From assembly GCA_022360105.1 (NCBI GenBank), contig JAKSDL010000789.1, positions 1 to 5,146 on the forward strand: 5,146 nucleotides of DNA. The letters are read 5' to 3'. Numbering within the stretch: the first letter of the stretch is position 1; every line of letters starts with the position of its first letter. The notes below the pieces were generated by a model. It worked only from the letters and a program-made list of their open reading frames with translations. It did not search any database and was not told the origin of the DNA. This DNA is from Pseudomonadota bacterium (GTDB taxonomy: Bacteria > SAR324 > XYD2-FULL-50-16 > JAHJRI01). Positions 1-5,146 of the stretch are shown piece by piece. Both the position numbers and the translations under genes were made by a program.

Positions 1-875
1 ACAGGAATAATCTCTATATCCACACCATTAATCTTGTCATTTACAAACGGAAAGGCGAGCCCTGCAAAATTGCTTCCCCCGCCTGCGCATCCAATCACCA
101 CATCAGGTTTTTTCTCACCCGCTATAGCCAACTGTTTTTGAGCCTCCAAACCAATCACTGTCTGGTGAAGCATCACATGATTTAAGACACTTCCAAGGGA
201 ATATCGGGTTTGACCGCTTTCATCGGTTACTGCCGCTTCAATTGCTTCGCTAATGGCGATTCCAAGACTTCCCGGCGTATCGGGATGCTTATCCAGGATG
301 TCCCTTCCTGCCTGGGTTTCTTCACTGGGGCTTGGCACGCATCGACCACCCCAGGTTTGCATCATCACCTTGCGAAATGGTTTTTGATCAAAGCTGATGC
401 GAACCATGAACACTTTACATTCCAAACCAATCAGGGAACAGGCAAAAGAAAGGGCACTGCCCCATTGACCGGCCCCGGTTTCAGTGGTTAACCGCTTGAT
501 TCCGAACTCCTTGTTATACCAGGCCTGGGCGACAGCGGTGTTAGGCTTGTGGCTTCCCGCCGGTGACACACTTTCATTTTTATAGTAGATGCGAGCCGGC
601 GTACCCAAGGCTTTTTCCAGATGAACCGCACGATGCAAAGGTGATGGACGCCATCTGAGCAACAACTCTCTTATCGGTTCCGGAATATCGATCCAACGCT
701 CCTGGCTCACCTCTTGTTCAACCAAATTCATCGGAAACACTGGTGCCAGCATATCCGGTGAAACCGGGTTGCCATCCGGTCCCAATGGCGGTTGCATAGG
801 GGTTGGTAAATCCGCAGCAAGATTATACCATTGCTTTGGTAAGTCTTCTTCCGAGAGAAATATCTTGGTACTCAT
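1..875 (-). CDS. trpB2: TrpB2-type tryptophan synthase beta chain (3' end cut by window edge)
   Basis: PLP-dependent enzyme expected to condense indole with L-serine to give L-tryptophan in the cytoplasm. The frame is open from an ATG at 873-875 to the left edge: 291 complete codons of a family usually about 450 residues long. The N-terminal region, with its [13 protein letters not shown] and [12 protein letters not shown] stretches, is the extension typical of the TrpB2 branch rather than classical TrpB1. GSHKPNTA (residues 107-114) carries the Schiff-base lysine, K110. TETGAGQWG (131-139) carries the catalytic glutamate, E132. [10 protein letters not shown] (263-272) is the glycine-rich loop that binds the cofactor phosphate. 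No key residue is missing in the visible part. A strong AAAGGAGA ribosome site at 881-888 supports the start. It follows trpR by 50 bases on the same strand, so the two are probably cotranscribed and Trp-repressed. TrpB2 enzymes can work without TrpA; whether a trpA follows lies outside the window. Confidence 0.95.
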   Translation of the reverse strand, partial: MSTKIFLSEEDLPKQWYNLAADLPTPMQPPLGPDGNPVSPDMLAPVFPMNLVEQEVSQERWIDIPEPIRELLLRWRPSPLHRAVHLEKALGTPARIYYKNESVSPAGSHKPNTAVAQAWYNKEFGIKRLTTETGAGQWGSALSFACSLIGLECKVFMVRISFDQKPFRKVMMQTWGGRCVPSPSEETQAGRDILDKHPDTPGSLGIAISEAIEAAVTDESGQTRYSLGSVLNHVMLHQTVIGLEAQKQLAIAGEKKPDVVIGCAGGGSNFAGLAFPFVNDKINGVDIEIIP

Positions 876-925
876 ACACATCTCCTTTTGTGCTGTTACA
901 ACTAGTCAAATCGGGATTTTGAGGA

Positions 926-1201
926 CTATCTAAGGTCAGAGTGCTTATCTATCATCTGTTTGAAAAACGAGGGATTTTTTTTCAATTCCCTGGATCCCCT
1001 GGTTATTTTGCACAGACTTAACCCAAGCTTTTCCGATATTTTTCTCTGGCTCATACCTTCATTCAGAAGTTTTACCAGTTCCCATCGAGATGAGACCTCT
1101 TTTACCTCGTTTTCGGTTAAAATACTTCGTAAGAATTCGGCTATCTGGTTTGGGTCATCCGAATTAGCCAGAACCAGGGCGATCTCTTCTATTCTATCCA
1201 T
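926..1201 (-). CDS. trpR: TrpR-family tryptophan-responsive repressor
   Basis: A 91-residue DNA-binding repressor of the Trp repressor family, expected to bind operators as a dimer when loaded with L-tryptophan. The signature MSQRKISEKLGLSLCKITRGS (split here: MSQRKISEKLG, 50-60, and LSLCKITRGS, 61-70) aligns directly with the helix-turn-helix of E. coli TrpR. By hand alignment T29, R39, R68 and G69 match T44, R54, R84 and G85 of the Trp pocket. The position of S88, which contacts the Trp amino group, is E72 here. The protein lacks about 15 residues of the flexible N-terminal arm and one residue just before the helix-turn-helix. The recognition helix (LCKI versus IATI) differs, so the operator should differ from the E. 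coli one. Start: ATG at 1199-1201 with GGGAGGG at 1206-1212. It is the first gene of a likely trpR-trpB2 operon. The YerC/YecD relatives are less likely because the TRGS motif is intact. Confidence 0.92.
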   Translation of the reverse strand: MDRIEEIALVLANSDDPNQIAEFLRSILTENEVKEVSSRWELVKLLNEGMSQRKISEKLGLSLCKITRGSRELKKNPSFFKQMIDKHSDLR

Positions 1202-1248
1202 AACACCCTCCCGATCGGTGCTATTGCGGCATTAACAGGCAATGGTGT

Positions 1249-1268
1249 AGTTTCAGCAATCAGAAACA
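1249..1268. promoter_or_regulatory. Operator-like palindrome, copy A (GTTTC-N8-GAAAC)
   Basis: GTTTC (1250-1254) and GAAAC (1263-1267) are perfect 5-bp arms separated by 8 bases (AGCAATCA). The copy overlaps the -10 box proposed for trpR, a typical position for repression. The stretch GAAACAGTAC with the preceding A differs from copy C only outside the arms: both share AGAAACAGTAC. I infer that this is a TrpR autoregulatory site; the sequence alone does not prove it. Confidence 0.45.
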
Positions 1269-1294
1269 GTACTGACCGGGATACGATCTGTCAA
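1266..1294 (-). promoter_or_regulatory. Candidate promoter of the trpR-trpB2 operon
   Basis: Reading leftward, TTGACA (rc of 1289-1294) is a perfect -35 box. A 17-base spacer leads to TACTGT (rc of 1266-1271), a weak -10 with 3 of 6 consensus positions. A second TTGACT lies about ten bases further upstream. Transcription would start near 1259, giving a leader of about 60 bases before trpR. Palindrome copy A covers the -10 and the predicted start. The -10 is poor, so confidence is limited. Confidence 0.35.
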
Positions 1295-1325
1295 GTCTAA
1301 GTCAAGCTGGCAAAAATTCAGGTAA

Positions 1326-1367
1326 AGGCTTGTTACTATTCAAAGAAACACCGATGGCAACAAGCCT
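1326..1367. repeat. 9-bp inverted repeat enclosing palindrome copy B
   Basis: AGGCTTGTT (1326-1334) and AACAAGCCT (1359-1367) are exact reverse complements separated by 24 bases. Neither side is followed by a T-run, so it does not look like an intrinsic terminator. It could be a second operator-like element or an RNA stem if transcribed. Confidence 0.4.
1331..1350. promoter_or_regulatory. Operator-like palindrome, copy B (degenerate)
   Basis: TGTTACTATTCAAAGAAACA matches copy C at 18 of 20 positions, including the TATTCA centre, but its arms pair at only 7 of 9 positions. It lies 65 bp from copy C and 82 bp from copy A, centre to centre. It also sits at the edge of a 9-bp inverted repeat (1326-1334 with 1359-1367). 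It is likely a weaker version of the same protein-binding site. Confidence 0.4.
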
Positions 1368-1395
1368 AAAGCTGCTTAAGAAATCATTTCAGGGT

Positions 1396-1415
1396 TGTTT
1401 CTATTCATAGAAACA
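1396..1415. promoter_or_regulatory. Operator-like palindrome, copy C (perfect)
   Basis: TGTTTCTATTCATAGAAACA has perfect 9-bp arms around a 2-base centre (TC), giving a 20-bp palindrome that is unlikely by chance in a short intergenic region. The E. coli trp operator also spans about 20 bp with TGT/ACA ends and 5-bp arms separated by 8 bp. Copies A and B share the layout. It lies about 80 bp upstream of the -35 of the STAS promoter and about 195 bp upstream of trpR, so it could act on either side. Its binding protein is not known from sequence; TrpR is the obvious candidate. Confidence 0.6.
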
Positions 1416-1494
1416 GTACAAGGCAGGTCCAAATTTGTCAATAACGATTATAGTCATCTGGAAAATCACCTGCAAATTCAGCCTATTTCAAGCT

Positions 1495-1524
1495 TTGACT
1501 TTTCATAAGCGCTGCAACTATACT
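1495..1524 (+). promoter_or_regulatory. Sigma70-like promoter of the STAS gene
   Basis: TTGACT (1495-1500, 5 of 6 consensus) and TATACT (1519-1524, 5 of 6) are separated by 18 bases. The expected start is near 1531, giving a 5' leader of about 60 bases before the ATG at 1592. It is the best-formed promoter in the window. Confidence 0.55.
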
Positions 1525-1580
1525 AGCATGTGTTTTAAGAAAACGATTAAAAGGCTTGCAAATTCAATCCCTACAATCAA

Positions 1581-1585
1581 AAGGA
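1581..1585 (+). promoter_or_regulatory. Ribosome binding site fixing the STAS gene start
   Basis: AAGGA lies 6 bases before the ATG at 1592. The in-frame TTG at 1556 has no such site, and starting there would add 12 residues ahead of the normal STAS fold. The ATG is therefore preferred. Confidence 0.7.
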
Positions 1586-1591
1586 ACGAGC

Positions 1592-1930
1592 ATGGAAATC
1601 CTGGACCGTATGGAAGGTGACATAGGAATTCTGGTTTTAAAAGGCAACATGGTTGCTCAAACCGTTAGTGAAATGAAAACCTATCTTGAGTCTTATATAG
1701 AAAAAATTGAGGCCAGAGGACTGGTTCTGGATTGTGAGCAAGTTGAATATGTCGATTCAGCCGGACTCGGGTTGCTGGCTTCCATATTCAAAACCCTCAA
1801 AAAAATGGGAAAAAAGCTGGCACTTACCAGGGTGAACGATCGCATCATGGAGACTTTTACCCTAACCAATCTGAACAATATTTTCATTGTCACCGAAGAT
1901 ATTCCTGAAGCCATGAATGCGCTGAAGTAG
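1592..1930 (+). CDS. STAS-domain protein, anti-sigma-factor antagonist type
   Basis: A 112-residue cytoplasmic protein that is a single STAS domain of the SpoIIAA/RsbV type. Family members bind an anti-sigma factor or other switch kinase when unphosphorylated and release it when a serine is phosphorylated. The diagnostic loop is YVDSAGLGLLAS (53-64), where S56 sits at the phosphorylated serine position (compare DSSGLG in SpoIIAA). Before it, GDIGILVLKGNM (9-20) is the usual first strand pair. After it, ALTRVNDRIMETFTLTNL (74-91 or so) is the typical third strand and last helix region. Length matches the family; no membrane segment or second domain is visible. No kinase, phosphatase or sigma factor lies nearby, so its partner is elsewhere. 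It may be transcribed alone from the promoter at 1495-1524. A role in a partner-switching pathway is known for the family; the specific process here is unknown. Confidence 0.9.
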   Translation: MEILDRMEGDIGILVLKGNMVAQTVSEMKTYLESYIEKIEARGLVLDCEQVEYVDSAGLGLLASIFKTLKKMGKKLALTRVNDRIMETFTLTNLNNIFIVTEDIPEAMNALK

Positions 1931-2009
1931 GAAACTATCGTTAAAATTCCGGACTCCTTCAGCACAATCACCTGTCATTCATCCACTAATTCGCCCCAAA
2001 CATAAATTA

Positions 2010-2031
2010 TTTGCCGGTTTGTAGGCAAACC
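2010..2031. repeat. Two mutually exclusive small hairpins
   Basis: TTTGCC (2010-2015) pairs with GGCAAA (2024-2029) around 8 bases, while GGTTTG (2016-2021) pairs with CAAACC (2026-2031) around TAGG. The two stems share bases and cannot form together. There is no T-run after either, so a simple terminator for the STAS gene is doubtful. It lies in the 220-base spacer (1931-2150), in which no gene was seen. Confidence 0.3.
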
Positions 2032-2150
2032 AATATATTGTTGTATTGACAATCGGCCCCTATCGACAGTTAACTGCAGTTTTTTTGCGAACTCAGATCA
2101 ACTCGTCTCAGTGTTGACTGCTGAAATAAATTTCATAGGTTAAGTGAATT

Positions 2151-3134
2151 ATGATGCGTAGAATATCGCGAAGTTGCATTATTGTTTTGCTATCCATTTT
2201 GTTATACTTGCCTGCAGAAATAGTCTTTGCCGCATCGGAAAAATGTTATGTGTTGGTTGACAACACCGGGAGTTTTAAGACGGATGTGATAACCTCATCG
2301 TCCGTATCCATAATCAGCCGTTATATCGAACCGGTTGAAGCGCCTCCCCCCGGTGGTGTGCGACTGGATGATTGCAGTTACACCGTACACCTTACCGAGT
2401 CACCTGAAGGCTATTACATTTCCTTGTCCGGCAGACATTTGAATTCCATCGGGAACTCAACAAAACCCGGGATGGAAGGGTATACTCAAGCACTGTTAAG
2501 GGCCGTATATCGAACTTTTGACAGTGACGACATGAAAAAAAAGGTTTGCAGGGATTACAGGGAATTGCTGGCAAGTGATTGCAAGCCTGTTGAAGCCGTA
2601 ATCTTTCTTTTTAATGAAAAGATTGAAATGATCCCCGAAGGATCCGTCGTTCGAACCAACGATCGCTTCAGTATCATGATTCAACCGGTTATCCCCCTTT
2701 ATGCTTACATCATTGCATTAGACTCTTCGGGAAGCCTGTTCAAGGTGTTTCCCAATAGCAATGTAACCAGTCAGACCAACCCCCTAAACGCTGGAAATCA
2801 ATACTATTTCCCACCTTTGGAATCCGAAGTGATATTTGCATTCGACAATATACCCGGAGAAGAGAAGCTTTACTTTTTGCTGTCAGCCAGCCCGGTGGAT
2901 GACATTGAAGCCTTTTTTGACAATCTGGATAGCGGAAGCCAGCATAAAAAGAACATGGATAGCTTTGCAAAACAATTTGTCAGCCGCGGTTTCAAATTGA
3001 AAAAGAAAACCAAACAGGTAACTTTGAAGCAAACCGACACCTTGACCAATCTTTCCCGGCAAAAAGTCATGGCAGAGTTATTGAAGGGCTCAGGATTACT
3101 GGTAAAAACGGTCACGCTGAAGCATGTGCGATGA
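2151..3134 (+). CDS. Secreted DUF4384-domain protein of unknown function
   Basis: A 327-residue protein with a classical Sec signal peptide: basic start (MMRRISR), hydrophobic core (about 9-20) and likely cleavage after VFA at A27. There is no lipobox cysteine at the cleavage point, so it is probably periplasmic or exported, not a lipoprotein. Residues about 155-250 fit DUF4384: VVRTNDRFSIMIQPV, then LYAYIIALDSSGSLFKVFPN, PLNAGNQYYFPP and a closing IPGEEKLYFLLSAS. The N-terminal part (28-150) is not recognised; it contains C32, C75, C133 and C144, which could form two disulfides. The C-terminal 60 residues are basic and polar. DUF4384 is often found in secreted or surface-associated proteins, but no biochemical role can be assigned. 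Start: tandem ATGs at 2151 and 2154 with only a weak AGG/AAGTGA upstream, so either may be used. It follows the STAS gene after 220 bases, probably as a separate unit, and converges on the flavoprotein gene. Confidence 0.85.
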   Translation: MMRRISRSCIIVLLSILLYLPAEIVFAASEKCYVLVDNTGSFKTDVITSSSVSIISRYIEPVEAPPPGGVRLDDCSYTVHLTESPEGYYISLSGRHLNSIGNSTKPGMEGYTQALLRAVYRTFDSDDMKKKVCRDYRELLASDCKPVEAVIFLFNEKIEMIPEGSVVRTNDRFSIMIQPVIPLYAYIIALDSSGSLFKVFPNSNVTSQTNPLNAGNQYYFPPLESEVIFAFDNIPGEEKLYFLLSASPVDDIEAFFDNLDSGSQHKKNMDSFAKQFVSRGFKLKKKTKQVTLKQTDTLTNLSRQKVMAELLKGSGLLVKTVTLKHVR

Positions 3135-3149
3135 GGTTTGAAGTCTCTC

Positions 3150-3169
3150 GGCGGCCACGTAGGGCCGCC
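3150..3169 (+). terminator. GC-rich hairpin after the DUF4384 gene
   Basis: GGCGGCC (3150-3156) and GGCCGCC (3163-3169) form a perfect 7-bp stem with a 6-base loop, 15 bases after the stop codon. The following sequence CTGCCGTTTGT has only a short T-run, delayed by several bases, so it is an imperfect intrinsic terminator. It may also work as a barrier between the two convergent genes, though no T-run exists on the leftward side. Confidence 0.5.
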
Positions 3170-3192
3170 CTGCCGTTTGTAGTCTGCATCAA

Positions 3193-3204
3193 TCAAGATC
3201 TTGA
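3193..3204. repeat. 12-bp perfect palindrome in the convergent spacer
   Basis: TCAAGATCTTGA reads the same on both strands. It lies downstream of both neighbouring genes, so a promoter role is unlikely. Function unknown. Confidence 0.35.
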
Positions 3205-3264
3205 CAGATTACCAGTCTGAACGAATTAAAATTGAATCAGGCATGAGGTAATCATCGACAAAAA

Positions 3265-4674
3265 CTAATTGTACACAGCAGCAATAGCTTTCGCCGGGAT
3301 AATACCCGTTGCTGCTGCTGATACAATGTTTCCGGCAACACCCGGTCCGTCTCCTGCGACATAGAGTCCGTCGATGTTGGTTTCCAGATGTTCCCTGGTT
3401 TCTATCTGGCGGGCAAAAAACTTTATTTCCGGTGCATACAACAAGGTTTCATCATTGGAAACACCGGGTACCACATTGTTCAACTTTTCCAATCCTTCGA
3501 TGATATTAGTCAAAATCCTTTCCGGAAGGGCCATGGCAATATCTCCGCAAACCACATCATTCAATGTCGGTTCTATGTAACCTTTGTTGATCCTATGCCA
3601 GGTGCTTCGTCTGCCGCGTTTTAGGTCTCCAAATCTTTGCAAAATCGGGCTACCGCCGCCTATCAGGGAAGCCAGACTTCCTATGGATTCTCCGTAAGCC
3701 TGATTGTCTGTGACCGGTTCTGTGAGGATGACTTTGGAAAGGAAGGCAAAGTTGGTATTGTCCGATTTTTGATTGAAGTAGGCATGTCCGTTTACACATA
3801 CAAAATCAGCATAGTTTTCCTGGGTCACAAATCCGCCCATGTTGGTGCAAAATGTTCGGGTCTGATCATCATACTTTGCAGTTTGAATGAAAAAGGTAGG
3901 ATCATAAATGGTTGTGCAAAGGTCTCTCATAATATCATTGTGCACTTCTACCCTCACCCCGACTTCAATTCCGCGCTGCTGAACATCCAGGTTAAATCTT
4001 GCTGCAAGATCTCCAACCCAGTTCGCACCGACTCTTCCCGGGGCAAGGATTACTTTTCCCGCCAGGTACTCCTTTCTATTTGTGATGACGCCAACCACCG
4101 TGTTCTTTTTCACAATGATATCTTTAACTTCCTCCGAGGTATGGATCACCACGCCTTTTTTCTTCAGATAGTCTCTCATGGAGGCAATGTAACCGGGGAG
4201 ATTATCGCTTCCCAGGTGTTTTTGTTTGATAACCAGCAGGTCAATTCCGTACTTTTTTGCCGATTTCCTGATGTTTTTGGCTTCGTCCATATCAGTTGGA
4301 AAGACCGGCCCATCCATGCCAAAGCGATTAAAGACAGACTCCGTTTCGTCAATTAGTGCCTCAGCATCCGCGGTGGACATAAATTGCGTCAGGTCTGTTT
4401 TACCCAGTTTGTGAATATAATTCAGTTTTCCATCGGAAAACAGGCCGGCACCGCCGATTCCGGAGAGAATGTTACAGGGTTTGCATTTGACACATTTTTG
4501 GGTTTTACTGATCGGGCATTTCCGTTTCAATGGCCCCTTCCCTTTTTCAATCAGCAAAACCCTGGCATTGGAATATTCGCATAAATAATAAGCTGCAAAA
4601 AGACCGGCCGGACCTCCTCCCACTACAATAACATCGTAGCTGTCCGTTCCTGCTTTTGCCTTAACTGGTGACAT
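3265..4674 (-). CDS. COG2509-type FAD-dependent dehydrogenase with a four-cysteine cluster
   Basis: A 469-residue cytoplasmic flavoprotein. The N-terminal Rossmann fold shows VIVVGGGPAGL (15-25), followed by an acidic residue ending the second strand (LLIEKG, E43), which binds FAD. GIGGAGLFSDGKL (72-84) is the hallmark of the uncharacterised FAD-dependent dehydrogenases of COG2509. Between them lie four cysteines, C53-X7-C61-X2-C64-X2-C67. Further conserved stretches are LAPGRVGANW (210-219), RGIEVGVRVE (234-243), RTFCTNMGGFV (273-283) and VNGHA (294-298). GLYVAGDGPGVAGNI (436-450) is the C-terminal FAD-binding GDG motif, followed by SAAATGI. The frame is intact and of normal family length. 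No membrane segment is seen. The substrate is unknown; the family is distantly related to geranylgeranyl-reductase-like and HI0933-like flavoproteins. GGAGAG at 4678-4683 supports the ATG start at 4674. It appears monocistronic within the window. Confidence 0.9.
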   Translation of the reverse strand: MSPVKAKAGTDSYDVIVVGGGPAGLFAAYYLCEYSNARVLLIEKGKGPLKRKCPISKTQKCVKCKPCNILSGIGGAGLFSDGKLNYIHKLGKTDLTQFMSTADAEALIDETESVFNRFGMDGPVFPTDMDEAKNIRKSAKKYGIDLLVIKQKHLGSDNLPGYIASMRDYLKKKGVVIHTSEEVKDIIVKKNTVVGVITNRKEYLAGKVILAPGRVGANWVGDLAARFNLDVQQRGIEVGVRVEVHNDIMRDLCTTIYDPTFFIQTAKYDDQTRTFCTNMGGFVTQENYADFVCVNGHAYFNQKSDNTNFAFLSKVILTEPVTDNQAYGESIGSLASLIGGGSPILQRFGDLKRGRRSTWHRINKGYIEPTLNDVVCGDIAMALPERILTNIIEGLEKLNNVVPGVSNDETLLYAPEIKFFARQIETREHLETNIDGLYVAGDGPGVAGNIVSAAATGIIPAKAIAAVYN

Positions 4675-5146
4675 GTTCTCTCCGAATCATTTTTTTGTAG
4701 TTAACAAACGACACCCTGCACCTATGGCAGACTCGTTAATCAATGTATTTCGATCGTCTGAATTAGACCGCATAAATTTCATTATACACTTAAATCTGTC
4801 AGATCTTTGACAAATTTCCAACACTGTTTTTTCCCTGTAAGTGATCTGAATTATTGTCCTATCAACTTGAGGAATTCGGTCAAGTGAGTATTTATCGTTA
4901 TAATTCGATTTTACTCAGATTTTTTCGACAATAATCGAAATTTTACGATACTGGTTAACCCTTGGGTCAATTTTTCAACTTACTGGTTTAATGAACTTTT
5001 CCTTGGTTGAATCACTATCTCTACGAGTTTTCCGGTCAAAAACAAAACGAAGCTTGCAGCACGGAACTCTGAAGGATTAAAATAGCCTTTTGTGTTGTAT
5101 AGGCCAATTTTCAATAGCTTTCACAGGTACTGGCAGAAAAATCCCG
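4675..5146. other. AT-rich non-coding region upstream of the flavoprotein gene
   Basis: About 470 bases without a convincing gene on either strand. Apart from the flavoprotein ribosome site and -10 box, it holds small symmetric elements: TGTCA-N6-TGACA (4797-4812), ACTTGA-N9-TCAAGT (about 4865-4885), TTCGATT with AATCGAA (4904-4910 and 4933-4939), and TTAACCC-TT-GGGTCAA (4955-4970, one mismatch). A TATAAT on the forward strand (4899-4904) lacks a -35. It may include the promoter of a gene beyond the right edge. Confidence 0.5.
4781..4786 (-). promoter_or_regulatory. Candidate -10 box for the flavoprotein gene
   Basis: Reading leftward this is a perfect TATAAT, about 107 bases before the ATG at 4674. 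No good -35 lies at 16-18 bases. A TGTCA-GATCTT-TGACA inverted repeat (4797-4812) sits just where a -35 would be, and may bind an activator or repressor. Confidence 0.35.

Larger units (their letters stand above)
1202..1591. promoter_or_regulatory. Divergent control region between trpR and the STAS gene
   Basis: A 390-base stretch with no credible gene; open frames reaching into it are shadows of trpR or out-of-frame extensions. It separates leftward trpR from the rightward STAS gene. It holds three related palindromes (centres near 1258.5, 1340.5 and 1405.5), a candidate leftward promoter (1266-1294), a candidate rightward promoter (1495-1524) and a 9-bp inverted repeat (1326-1334 with 1359-1367). 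The length and density of symmetric elements point to repressor-controlled transcription, probably of trpR-trpB2. Confidence 0.6.

Noticed and set aside
210..491. 93-codon forward open frame
   Set aside because: It lies antisense within trpB2, whose motifs (PLP lysine, GGGSN loop) prove the other strand is coding.
900..906. AACTAGT between trpR and trpB2, resembling half of the E. coli trp operator
   Set aside because: Only 7 bases and no second half-site at the required spacing; chance match is likely.
960..1235. 91-codon forward open frame
   Set aside because: Antisense shadow of trpR; no family resemblance.
1471..1566. TGCAAATTCA occurring twice (1471-1480 and 1557-1566)
   Set aside because: A 10-base direct repeat of AT-rich sequence, 86 bases apart, with no symmetry or other copies; probably chance.
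2046..2075. TTGACA as a promoter for the DUF4384 gene
   Set aside because: The best -10 (TTAACT at 18 bases) matches only 3 of 6 positions; a second TTGACT at 2114-2119 is no better supported.
2067..2076. CAGTTAACTG palindrome, whose core equals the centre of the E. coli trp operator
   Set aside because: The outer arms do not match any operator, and it is not near a Trp gene promoter.
3637..4356. 239-codon forward open frame
   Set aside because: Long, but antisense to the flavoprotein gene, whose frame carries all conserved motifs; its protein has no recognisable domain and no good ribosome site.
4724..4810. 28-codon forward frame, and a similar 29-codon frame from ATG 4991
   Set aside because: No ribosome site before either start, and no recognisable protein.
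5077..5145. Leftward 22-codon open frame from the right edge (possible C-terminus of a gene)
   Set aside because: Too short to tell from chance and the peptide is not recognised; sequence beyond the edge would decide.

Overview
The window looks like a chromosomal segment of a Gram-negative, probably anaerobic bacterium of the Desulfobacterota (Desulfobacteraceae-like). This guess rests on moderate GC, a Proteobacteria-type TrpR repressor, a Sec-secreted DUF4384 protein and a COG2509-type flavoprotein with a cysteine cluster. It is an inference from gene types, not a taxonomic match. No mobile element, CRISPR array, tRNA or rRNA was seen.

Layout. Positions 1-1201 hold a leftward pair: a TrpR-family repressor gene (1201 to 926), then 50 bases later a TrpB2-type tryptophan synthase beta chain (875 to the left edge, C-terminus missing). 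Positions 1202-1591 are a 390-base divergent control region. It contains three copies of a GTTTC-N8-GAAAC palindrome, a candidate trpR promoter facing left and a good sigma70-like promoter facing right. Positions 1592-1930 encode a small STAS-domain anti-sigma-factor antagonist. After a 220-base spacer, 2151-3134 encode a secreted DUF4384 protein. A GC-rich hairpin (3150-3169) lies between this gene and the convergent flavoprotein gene (4674 to 3265, COG2509 FAD-dependent dehydrogenase). Positions 4675-5146 are AT-rich with no convincing gene; they hold a perfect TATAAT -10 box facing the flavoprotein gene and several small palindromes.

How the genes fit together. trpR and trpB2 form a plausible two-gene operon in which a Trp-sensing repressor controls an enzyme that makes Trp from indole and serine. 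The palindromes upstream have the same 20-bp span and arm spacing as the E. coli trp operator but a different arm sequence. TrpR here also differs from E. coli in the recognition helix, so a diverged, self-regulated TrpR operator is the most interesting hypothesis in the window. The STAS protein, DUF4384 protein and flavoprotein show no evident functional tie to each other or to tryptophan metabolism.
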